Assembly (NCBI GenBank): GCA_035528995.1
Contig: DATKXO010000469.1
Coordinates: 1-11,107 of the forward strand
DNA length: 11,107 nt
Direction of reading: 5' to 3'
Source: DATKXO01 sp035528995
GTDB lineage: Bacteria > Planctomycetota > Phycisphaerae > UBA1845
Position 1 is the stretch's first letter. The number at the start of each line of letters is the position of its first letter. A model generated the notes under the pieces. That model was not told the origin of the DNA and did no database searches. It worked only from the letters and a program-made list of their open reading frames with translations. Both the position numbers and the translations under genes were made by a program. Positions 1 to 4,827 of the stretch are shown piece after piece.

Positions 1-669
1 CTCGAGCCCGGCCGACCCCTGACCTACGACGAGCAGAACGACCGCTGGCTCCCGGCCGAGGGTGACCGGCTGCTCATACGCGTGCGGTATCCGACCGCCG
101 ACGGGTTCGGCGAGGTGGACATCAGCCAATGGATGATGGACGCCCGGACCAAGCGCCCCATACCGGCCCAACGCTGGCTGTTCTGCGGCTCGCGGCGGTT
201 CGGCGAGGGAACCTTCGGAGCCGATGCCGACGGCACCGTGGTCTGCGTCGTGGACTTCAGCACCGCTCTCATCGGCCTGCCGGAGTCGCACAGCTCGGAC
301 AACGCCCTGCTGTGGGTCACGGCCAACACGGCCGAGATTCCCCCGATCGGGACCCGCTGCACGCTGCTCATCCGCGCCGCGGAACACGGACCTATGATTG
401 TCGAATGCCTCGGCCCCGGACGATTCCTGGCCCAGGGTCAAACGCTGACCCTGGCCGAACTGAAGAAGCTGGTGGCCGAGCGACTAGCCCAGGAGCCCGA
501 CGTGCGCGTCACCGTCCGCATTCCTCCAGGCACGGCGCCGCAGCCGACCGACGACGTTGTAAAGGCGATTCGGGCGCTGGGCGTCCAGGATGTACGCACG
601 GAAGAAGCGGCCCCACCACCCAAGTCCCGGCCGAGCCGCTCCACCGACCCATCGGGGACCGACGGTTGA
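1..669 (+). CDS. YdjY-like domain protein with ExbD/TolR-like C-terminal region (5' truncated)
   Basis: The frame is open from the window edge, so the N-terminus is missing; 222 residues are visible and the gene ends in TGA. A GTG at 82 is in frame, but coding-looking sequence precedes it, so it is probably not the start. Visible residues 1-124 resemble YdjY-domain proteins common in Planctomycetota: a PLTYDEQNDRWLP stretch, QRWLFCGSRRF near 57-67, VVCVVDFSTALIGLP near 80-94, and a closing IPPIGT segment. Residues about 132-201 look like the periplasmic domain of ExbD/TolR: a short strand, LTLAELKKLVAERL, a strand VRVTVRIPPG, then a helix leading to ALGVQDV. No ExbD membrane anchor is visible, so any role in an energised transport complex is inference. 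The tail (203-222) is proline/serine-rich and disordered. A candidate kdsD promoter overlaps its stop codon. Family call is moderate; function is unknown. Confidence 0.65.
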   Translation, partial: LEPGRPLTYDEQNDRWLPAEGDRLLIRVRYPTADGFGEVDISQWMMDARTKRPIPAQRWLFCGSRRFGEGTFGADADGTVVCVVDFSTALIGLPESHSSDNALLWVTANTAEIPPIGTRCTLLIRAAEHGPMIVECLGPGRFLAQGQTLTLAELKKLVAERLAQEPDVRVTVRIPPGTAPQPTDDVVKAIRALGVQDVRTEEAAPPPKSRPSRSTDPSGTDG

Positions 670-694
670 GATGAAACACCACCTGCGCCATAAT
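666..694 (+). promoter_or_regulatory. Candidate sigma-70 promoter for kdsD
   Basis: TTGAGA at 666-671 and CATAAT at 689-694 are separated by exactly 17 nt, close to the -35/-10 consensus. The -35 box overlaps the TGA stop of the upstream gene. Transcription would be expected to start around 700-702, only a few bases before the ATG at 704, giving a leaderless or nearly leaderless message. This favours 704 over the in-frame ATG at 671. It is a prediction from sequence only. Confidence 0.4.
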
Positions 695-703
695 GCCGGC
701 GCC

Positions 704-1756
704 ATGAGCGATACAACGTCCAAAGCCCAGCAACAGCCGGCGGCCGACGGCAGCGGCGCCCAGACGGGCGACGATGCCGATAGCGTCCTGGCCAAGGGAC
801 TGGCCGTCCTGCAAAAGGAGGCCCGGGCCATCCAGGAGGCGGCCGACCGGCTCAGCGGGACTTTTGTCGACGCCGTCCACCTCTTGATGCGCTGCCGGGG
901 GCGGGTGGCCGTCACGGGCATGGGCAAGGCCGGCCTGATCGGCGACAAGATCCAGGCCACCCTCTCCAGCACGGGCACGGCCGCCTACTTCCTGCACCCC
1001 GTCGAGGCCCTGCACGGCGACCTGGGCATGATCCGGGCCGACGACGTGGTCATCTCCCTCTCCCGCAGCGGCGAGACGCAGGAGTTGATCCAACTGCTGC
1101 CCTCGCTCAAGAAGGTCGGCTGCACCGTCATCCTGGTGACGGCCCGGCCTCGATCGCGATGCGCCCGCCTGGCCGACCTGGTGCTGGACATCGGCGACGT
1201 CCCCGAGGCCTGCCCGCTGGGCCTGGCCCCCAGCTCGTCCACCGCCGCCATGCTGGCCGTCGGCGACGCCCTGGCCCTGACCGTCATGGAACTCAAGGAC
1301 GTCCAGCCGGACCAGTACGCCGCCTTTCACCCCGGCGGCGCCCTGGGGCGGTCGCTGATGAAGGCCGGCGAGATCATGCGCACCGGACCCGACTGCCCCA
1401 TCGTCCAGCTCGACGGAACGTTGCAGGATTACTACGAGGCCATCGAAGCGGCGCCGCAGCGAGCGGGAGCCGCCGTCATCGTCGATGCGGACGGCCGATT
1501 GCAGGGCATCTTCACACACGGCGACCTGGCCCGGTTGCGACCAACCGGCGAGCCCCACCGGATCAGGATCGCCGACATCATGACCTCGCCCTGCAAGTCG
1601 GCCCGGGTGACCGACCGCGTCGCCGACGCCCTGCAGGTGATGCGAACACCGCGTATCGACGAGCTGCCGGTCATCGACGACGCCGACCGCGCCGTCGGCA
1701 TGATCGACATCCAGGACCTGATCGCCTCGGGCTTCAGCGCCTTCGACGACCAGTAG
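704..1756 (+). CDS. kdsD: Arabinose-5-phosphate isomerase KdsD/KpsF (SIS + 2 CBS)
   Basis: The enzyme interconverts D-ribulose 5-phosphate and D-arabinose 5-phosphate, the first step toward Kdo for lipopolysaccharide; it is cytoplasmic. From ATG 704 the protein has 350 residues; E. coli KdsD has 328. The SIS domain (about 45-195) contains GMGKAG (72-77), the sugar-phosphate loop SRSGET (120-125), HPVEALHGDLGM and EACPLGLAPSSST (169-180); HPGGALGR follows at 209-216. Two CBS domains follow, roughly 224-285 (IFTHGDLAR at 269-277) and 288-345. Residues 1-28 are a variable, polar N-terminal extension. An in-frame ATG at 671 would add 11 residues, and an open frame runs back to 590 inside the upstream gene. 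I chose 704 because the family alignment begins after it and the candidate promoter would not transcribe 671. No clear Shine-Dalgarno sequence precedes 704. The identification is firm; only the start is uncertain. Confidence 0.93.
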   Translation: MSDTTSKAQQQPAADGSGAQTGDDADSVLAKGLAVLQKEARAIQEAADRLSGTFVDAVHLLMRCRGRVAVTGMGKAGLIGDKIQATLSSTGTAAYFLHPVEALHGDLGMIRADDVVISLSRSGETQELIQLLPSLKKVGCTVILVTARPRSRCARLADLVLDIGDVPEACPLGLAPSSSTAAMLAVGDALALTVMELKDVQPDQYAAFHPGGALGRSLMKAGEIMRTGPDCPIVQLDGTLQDYYEAIEAAPQRAGAAVIVDADGRLQGIFTHGDLARLRPTGEPHRIRIADIMTSPCKSARVTDRVADALQVMRTPRIDELPVIDDADRAVGMIDIQDLIASGFSAFDDQ

Positions 1757-1804
1757 GCCGACCCGGCAGCCGGCAAAGAAGTGATGGCAAAGCCGCGCCC
1801 GGTG

Positions 1805-1910
1805 GCCGATAGCTGAAAGCTGATGGCTGAAAGCTGATAGCTGAAAGCCGATGGCTGAAAGCTGATGGCTGAAAGCTGATAGCTGAGTGCTGATAGCTAA
1901 GAGCTAAACA
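1805..1910 (+). repeat. Tandem 14-bp repeat array (GCTGATRGCTGAAA), 7 copies plus a partial
   Basis: Seven contiguous 14-bp units start at 1805, 1819, 1833, 1847, 1861, 1875 and 1889; a degenerate partial unit begins at 1903. Units 1-5 differ only at position 3 (C/T) and at position 7 (A/G). Units 6 and 7 diverge at their 3' ends. Each unit is itself two related heptads, GCTGATR and GCTGAAA. The plus strand is full of TGA and TAG triplets, while the minus strand has no stops and yields a spurious repetitive reading frame. The self-complementary AGCT recurs every 7 or 14 bp. The array ends at the ribosome binding site of the glycosyltransferase, so it would lie in its leader if cotranscribed with kdsD. 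Similar low-complexity arrays are familiar in intergenic DNA of Planctomycetota; I know of no established function. Confidence 0.9.
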
Positions 1911-1914
1911 AGGA
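1910..1914 (+). promoter_or_regulatory. Ribosome binding site of the glycosyltransferase gene
   Basis: AAGGA lies 8 nt upstream of the TTG at 1923. This decides the start codon: no ATG or GTG occurs nearby in frame, and the product would begin directly with the conserved first strand of the glycosyltransferase fold. Confidence 0.65.
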
Positions 1915-1922
1915 CCCGAAGC

Positions 1923-2633
1923 TTGCGACTCTCCATCGTCATTCCCGTTTACAACGAAGTGGACACCATCGAGAAGATCCTCGAGCGCGTCGTGGCGGTG
2001 AAACTCCCACTCGAGCGCGAGATCATCCTGGTGGACGACGGAAGCAGCGACGGAACGCGCGACCTGTACCCCGCGATCGAGGCCGCCGCCGCCAACTGGG
2101 ACGGCGCGGTCCTCAAGGTCAAGCTGGCCGACCGCAACCGAGGGAAGGGCGCCGCCCTGCGGCTGGGTTTCGAGCTGGCCGGCGGGGACATCATTCTCGT
2201 TCAGGACGCCGACCTGGAATACGACCCGGCCGACTATCCGCGGCTGCTGGCCCCCATCCTCGACGGCAAGGCCGACGTCGTCTACGGCTCCCGCTTCGTG
2301 GGCGGCGAGGCCCACCGTGTGCTCTACTTCTGGCACATGATCGGCAACCGCATGCTCACCCTGCTGTCCAACATGATGACCAACCTGAACCTGACCGACA
2401 TGGAGACCTGTTACAAAGTCTTCCGGGCCGAGGTCATCAAGCCGCTCAAGCTCCGCAGCGACACCTTCACCATCGAGCCCGAAATGACCGCCAAGGTGGC
2501 CCGGGGCCGCTGGCGAATCTTCGAGGTGGGCATCAGCTACGCCGGCCGAACCTACGAAGAGGGCAAGAAGATCGGCTGGAAAGACGCCCTCCGGGCCTTT
2601 TGCGCCATCATCCGCTTCCGGCTTTCCGATTGA
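1923..2633 (+). CDS. Family 2 glycosyltransferase, DPM1-like, soluble
   Basis: A 236-residue GT-A fold glycosyltransferase starting at TTG with a good AAGGA site. Residues 3-16 give the nucleotide-binding strand (SIVIPVYNEVDTI), VDDGSSDGT lies at 37-45, NRGKGAALRLGF at 72-83, and the metal-binding DAD at 95-97. GSRFVGG (122-128), TDMETCYKVFR (158-168) and the EVGISYAGRTYEEGKKIGW segment (201-219) are typical of polyprenyl-phosphate mannosyl/glucosyltransferases (DPM1/DPG synthase type). There is no C-terminal membrane helix and no GtrA-like domain, so the protein is probably peripheral and would transfer a sugar from a nucleotide donor to a polyprenyl phosphate. The exact donor and acceptor cannot be told from sequence. 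It follows kdsD on the same strand after a 166-bp gap containing the repeat array. Codon use matches its neighbours. Confidence 0.88.
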   Translation: MRLSIVIPVYNEVDTIEKILERVVAVKLPLEREIILVDDGSSDGTRDLYPAIEAAAANWDGAVLKVKLADRNRGKGAALRLGFELAGGDIILVQDADLEYDPADYPRLLAPILDGKADVVYGSRFVGGEAHRVLYFWHMIGNRMLTLLSNMMTNLNLTDMETCYKVFRAEVIKPLKLRSDTFTIEPEMTAKVARGRWRIFEVGISYAGRTYEEGKKIGWKDALRAFCAIIRFRLSD

Positions 2634-2642
2634 ACTCCGTTC

Positions 2643-2694
2643 GTGGCGACGCGTCGTCGCCACACCTGAAGGAACCGCAAGGCAGCAGGTGTGG
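2643..2694 (+). terminator. Two overlapping stem-loops after the glycosyltransferase gene
   Basis: Stem 1 pairs GTGGCGACG (2643-2651) with CGTCGCCAC (2655-2663), 9 bp with a 3-nt loop. Stem 2 pairs CCACACCTG (2660-2668) with CAGGTGTGG (2686-2694), 9 bp with a 17-nt loop. They share 2660-2663, so they cannot both form fully. The position, 10 nt after the TGA, suits a transcription terminator or an mRNA 3'-end stabiliser, but neither stem is followed by a T run. The rest of the 2634-2813 gap is C/G-rich with no gene visible. Confidence 0.4.
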
Positions 2695-2774
2695 ACGCGC
2701 CCGGCCCGCCGCCCGCCGCCCTGAATCGTCCAGGTCTATCGGCGGTCCCATTCCCCCGAAGCCGGCCGGCGCTG

Positions 2775-2805
2775 TAGAATGGAGTAACGCCTGTCTCTCT
2801 CGGAG
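2775..2805 (+). promoter_or_regulatory. Candidate -10 box and ribosome binding site before the thioredoxin-like gene
   Basis: TAGAAT at 2775-2780 resembles a -10 box; there is no convincing -35 hexamer 16-18 nt upstream. GGAG at 2802-2805 lies 8 nt before the ATG at 2814, well spaced for ribosome binding. The RBS is the stronger half of this call. Confidence 0.35.
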
Positions 2806-2813
2806 CGATTGCG

Positions 2814-3209
2814 ATGCCACTGGGCGGCTTCCTGACGGCGGTCGCAGCTCTTGCTTTGCTCTCCGGTCCCAAGGACGTGCTCGGACCGCAGCGCCGAATC
2901 TTCACCTACTACAAGGCCGAACAAGCCCGCCAACTGGCCCGCAAGGAGTGCCGGCCGCTAGTCATTCACTTCGTGCCCGACTCGCAGCTCGGGGCCGAGC
3001 AACTCCACTCGTTCTACAACGATGAGGACGGCATTCCCGACGACGTGCTCGAGCGCGTGGTCATCGTCGCGGTGCCCAGAGAGAAATACGCCGGCTTCGC
3101 CCGAAAGCTCGGCGTCACCGAGGCCGGAGGCTACCGCACCGTCTCCGCCTTCGACCTGACCACCTTCGACGAGCAGGCCGTGCCCACCTACCGCTCGGGC
3201 TTCATCTGA
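2814..3209 (+). CDS. Secreted thioredoxin-like protein without CXXC; possibly the 5' half of a split gene
   Basis: 131 residues from an ATG with GGAG 8 nt upstream. Residues 4-17 form a short hydrophobic stretch (GGFLTAVAALALLS) that could be a signal peptide, although few basic residues precede it. The body resembles a thioredoxin fold: a strand PLVIHFVP (48-55), a helix AEQLHSFYND, a strand VVIVAVP (82-88), then a helix containing KYAGFARKLGV. Where thioredoxins carry CXXC, this protein has SQLG (57-60), so disulfide chemistry is not expected. It stops at TGA 3207-3209, but the same frame stays open and looks coding immediately afterwards, up to 3893. It may therefore be the N-terminal half of a 359-codon gene broken by a nonsense change. 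The fold call is tentative and the function unknown. Confidence 0.55.
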   Translation: MPLGGFLTAVAALALLSGPKDVLGPQRRIFTYYKAEQARQLARKECRPLVIHFVPDSQLGAEQLHSFYNDEDGIPDDVLERVVIVAVPREKYAGFARKLGVTEAGGYRTVSAFDLTTFDEQAVPTYRSGFI

Positions 3210-3247
3210 GGCCGCCCACGCACGTGGGACCTGCGGCCGGCGGTCGC
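3210..3247 (+). other. Stem-loops immediately downstream of an in-frame TGA
   Basis: GGCCGC (3210-3215) pairs with GCGGCC (3233-3238). Inside it CCAC (3216-3219) pairs with GTGG (3224-3227) around a GCAC loop. Alternatively GCGGCC (3233-3238) pairs with GGTCGC (3242-3247) through one G-U pair around a GGC loop. There is no T run. The structures could be chance in GC-rich DNA, or could affect what ribosomes do at the TGA. Confidence 0.3.
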
Positions 3248-3266
3248 GAACAAGTACCTGGACGAT

Positions 3267-3893
3267 GTGATCACGAACTTCGAGGAGTACGCGGCCAAGA
3301 CCTACCTGCCCGCACTCGGCGCCCACGACACCGACGAAGCCACGCTGCTGGCCGCCGTGCGATACGTGCTCACCCGTGATATCGGCGGCCACGAGTCGCG
3401 GTTGCGCGAGCTGCTCACCACACGGTTCCGCACACAGACCGGCCGCGACATTGCCGCCTCGTGCGTGGATGCCCTGATCACGCTGACCGACGATCCCGTT
3501 GCCAACGCCCGCTTCCTGTCTCTGGCCGCCACCGCCAAAGACCCCCCACCGTCAGCCAAGCTCTGCGAGGACGGCCTGCAGCGCCTGGGCCCGGTGGCTA
3601 ACGAGGCCCTGCTCATCGAGCTGGCCCGGACGGACGATCCGGACCGAATCCGCAAGCTGGCCCGCCTCTTGACGCGCGTTTCAGGAGTGCGCCCCCCGGC
3701 CCCCCTACCGACCTGGCTCCGATCCGACCGCCCGCAACGCCAGCAAGCCATCCACAACTGGCGATCCCGCATAACCGAAGCCGGCGCCCTCCCCGCCCCG
3801 CCTCCAACCACGCAACCAGCTTCCCAGCCCGCCACCGTACCGGCATCCCAACCCGCCGTCACACCAGCGTCCCAACCAGCCGCCCCGCGCTAG
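3267..3893 (+). CDS. Hypothetical helical protein with PASQPA tail; possibly the 3' half of a split gene
   Basis: 208 residues if translation starts at GTG 3267. There is no convincing Shine-Dalgarno sequence before that codon, and codons between the TGA at 3207 and this GTG already look coding (DLRPAVANKYLDDV). The frame is the same as that of the upstream thioredoxin-like gene, so this may be its C-terminal part. The body (about 1-170) is predicted mostly helical, with leucine/alanine-rich repeats such as RLRELLTTRF and EALLIELARTDDPDRIRKLARLL that recall HEAT-type hairpins, though I cannot assign a family. The last 30 or so residues are a low-complexity tail with three PASQPA units separated by short spacers, built from degenerate DNA repeats and likely disordered. 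No catalytic motif is visible. Confidence 0.55.
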   Translation: MITNFEEYAAKTYLPALGAHDTDEATLLAAVRYVLTRDIGGHESRLRELLTTRFRTQTGRDIAASCVDALITLTDDPVANARFLSLAATAKDPPPSAKLCEDGLQRLGPVANEALLIELARTDDPDRIRKLARLLTRVSGVRPPAPLPTWLRSDRPQRQQAIHNWRSRITEAGALPAPPPTTQPASQPATVPASQPAVTPASQPAAPR

Positions 3894-3904
3894 GCTCGGC
3901 GTTC

Positions 3905-3956
3905 ACGCGGGGTTGATCGCCCGACGCCCCGCGTTCCCAATTCCGGTTCACCGGAA
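3905..3956. terminator. Two hairpins after the PASQPA-tail gene
   Basis: ACGCGGGG (3905-3912) pairs with CCCCGCGT (3927-3934), 8 bp with a 14-nt loop, starting 11 nt past the stop codon. TTCCGG (3941-3946) pairs with CCGGAA (3951-3956) around TTCA. Neither is followed by a T run on either strand. They lie where plus-strand and minus-strand transcription converge, so a bidirectional termination role is reasonable but unproven. Confidence 0.4.
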
Positions 3957-3985
3957 CTCTCGTTGCCCAGGGCGAAGCCACGTAG

Positions 3986-4005
3986 GTCGGGTCCTCAGAC
4001 CCGAC
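3986..4005. repeat. Perfect 8-bp hairpin (GTCGGGTC/GACCCGAC), REP-like
   Basis: GTCGGGTC (3986-3993) and GACCCGAC (3998-4005) form a perfect stem around CTCA, preceded by CGTAG. Short palindromes of this GTAGGTCGGGT...ACCCGACA type occur dispersed in many bacterial genomes, which is general recollection rather than a search. It lies just outside the larger REP-like elements, and only one copy is in the window. Confidence 0.5.
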
Positions 4006-4017
4006 ACGCTGCAGCTT

Positions 4018-4098
4018 CCGCCCCGGGACGGGGCGGAGGCGTGTAGCCGCGGGTGGAGCGAGCCCGCCGGAAGGCGGGCGCAGCGCAACCCGTGGAAA
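4018..4098 (+). repeat. REP-like composite palindrome, copy A
   Basis: It opens with a hairpin of CCGCCCC (4018-4024) and GGGGCGG (4030-4036) around GGGAC, then GGAGG, then the arm GTGTAGCCGCGGGTGGAGC (4041-4059). CCGCGGGT (4047-4054) pairs with ACCCGTGG (4088-4095) through one G-U wobble. The inner hairpin is GCCCGCC (4062-4068) and GGCGGGC (4073-4079) around a GGAA loop. The same order of parts occurs in copies B and C. Confidence 0.75.
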
Positions 4099-4117
4099 GA
4101 GTGTTCGTCTAAGAACC

Positions 4118-4216
4118 CCGTCCCGGAGGGCCGGAGGAATGCAGCCGCGGGTGGAGCACGGTTAGCATGGGCGGAGCCCACCGGCCGACAGACGCGCGAA
4201 GGGCAACCCGTGGAAA
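4118..4216 (+). repeat. REP-like composite palindrome, copy B
   Basis: Direct repeat of copy A. The leading hairpin is CCG-T-CCC, GGA loop, GGG-C-CGG (4118-4134) with one internal mismatch, then GGAGG and the arm ATGCAGCCGCGGGTGGAGC (4139-4157). CCGCGGGT (4145-4152) pairs with ACCCGTGG (4206-4213). The inner hairpin is TGGGC, GGA, GCCCA (4168-4180). Stem sequences differ from copy A but pairing and the GGA loop are kept. It ends 9 nt before the transposase stop codon. Confidence 0.75.
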
Positions 4217-4225
4217 CCGTTACGA

Positions 4226-4678
4226 TCAATCGAACACATACCGCTCGACAAACTCCACGCCGTGGGCCCGCAGCAGCCGTAGAAGCTCGGACTTGAAGTC
4301 CTCCTTCTTGTGATGCTCGGCCTGCCCTGCGATGTACTCTTTGACGGCCTCTTCCTGCGACTTGCTGACCGAGAACGCCGAATACCCCTCTTGCCACGCG
4401 AACGCACCGAGCCCGGGAAACGTGTCGTGGACCCACTTCGACGATCGGGCTTTGACGGTCCGCATCAGGACCGACACGCTCTCGTCGGTCCGCCAGCGCA
4501 GGTACATGTGGACGTGATCCTCGACGCCGCCGATCTCGTACAGCACACCCTTCTGCGCCCGAACCAGCCCGCCGATGTACGGATACAGGCGGTCAGCCAC
4601 GTCGCGAGTGATCCACGACCGGCGTTGCCGGGTCGAGAAGACCACGTGCAACAGAATCTGAGAGTACGTCCCGGGCAC
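4226..4678 (-). CDS. IS200-like Y1 transposase, REP-associated (RAYT)
   Basis: A 150-residue single-domain HUH endonuclease of the Y1 family. The metal-binding HUH motif is H55-V-H57 in GGVEDHVHMYL. The likely catalytic tyrosine is Y115 in VKEYIAGQAEHHKK, with Q119 and the HH pair following. HVVFSTRQR (11-19), FAWQEGYSAFSVS (93-105) and the closing HGVEFVERYVFD are family hallmarks. It starts at GTG 4678 with AGGAGG just upstream and ends in TGA. All expected catalytic residues are present and the length is normal, so it is probably intact. Such enzymes nick and join single-stranded DNA at hairpins. REP-associated members act on short palindromes flanking their own gene, which matches copies A and B downstream and inverted copy C upstream. 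It could instead be an ordinary IS200-type transposase, but the flanks favour the RAYT interpretation. Confidence 0.9.
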   Translation of the reverse strand: MPGTYSQILLHVVFSTRQRRSWITRDVADRLYPYIGGLVRAQKGVLYEIGGVEDHVHMYLRWRTDESVSVLMRTVKARSSKWVHDTFPGLGAFAWQEGYSAFSVSKSQEEAVKEYIAGQAEHHKKEDFKSELLRLLRAHGVEFVERYVFD

Positions 4679-4687
4679 GGCTCCTCC

Positions 4688-4707
4688 TTCGCCCCTCCCG
4701 GGGCGAA
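4688..4707 (-). promoter_or_regulatory. Hairpin abutting the transposase ribosome binding site
   Basis: On the minus strand TTCGCCCC and GGGGCGAA form a perfect 8-bp stem around GGGA. The AGGAGG ribosome binding site (4683-4688) follows at once, 4 nt before the GTG start. The hairpin resembles the leading hairpin of REP copies A and C, so the transposase leader seems built from a partial repeat. It could modulate translation of the transposase. Confidence 0.5.
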
Positions 4708-4749
4708 AAGAGAAGAAGAAACAGAAGAGGAAGACGAGAGCACTCGACT

Positions 4750-4827
4750 ACCACGGGTTCCGCGACGGGCCGCTCCGCGGCCGCGCCGCTCCACCCGCGG
4801 CTACACCCCCTCGCCCTGCCGGGGCGA
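4750..4827 (-). repeat. REP-like composite palindrome, copy C (inverted)
   Basis: It lies in inverted orientation relative to copies A and B. On the minus strand the order is a hairpin TCGCCC/GGGCGA (4827-4811), then GTGTAGCCGCGGGTGGAGC (4806-4788), the inner hairpin GGCCGC-GGA-GCGGCC (4782-4768), and ACCCGTGG (4758-4751), which pairs with CCGCGGGT (4800-4793). The GGA loop is kept although the stem differs from A and B. The TAG of its GTGTAG is the stop codon of the upstream gene. Confidence 0.75.

Larger units (their letters stand above)
4018..4827. mobile_element. RAYT/REP module: Y1 transposase flanked by REP-like palindromes
   Basis: The transposase gene is flanked by two direct REP-like copies on its 3' side and one inverted copy on its 5' side. 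Outer arms and order of parts are shared, as is known for RAYT genes and their REP elements. I see no terminal inverted repeats or target duplication of a classical DDE insertion sequence. The outer limits are set by the repeats and are approximate. Confidence 0.65.

Noticed and set aside
590..703. N-terminal extension of KdsD from 590 or 671
   Set aside because: From 590 it would overlap the upstream gene by 80 nt and add a basic, low-complexity sequence absent from the family; 671 lies inside the predicted promoter.
509..1558. A 349-codon minus-strand open frame
   Set aside because: It is antisense to kdsD, with glycine/aspartate-rich composition and no domain.
1805..1910. CRISPR array
   Set aside because: The 14-bp units are contiguous, with no spacers and no cas genes nearby.
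1734..2663. A 309-codon minus-strand open frame with a repetitive SAISFQPSAFS-like segment
   Set aside because: It lies opposite the glycosyltransferase, and its repetitive part is just the 14-bp array read on the strand without stops. There is no recognisable domain.
3207..3247. Selenocysteine insertion at the in-frame TGA
   Set aside because: The downstream hairpins are short and easily formed by chance in this GC range, the residue is not in a redox motif, and no selenocysteine machinery is in the window. Kept only as a low-probability explanation.
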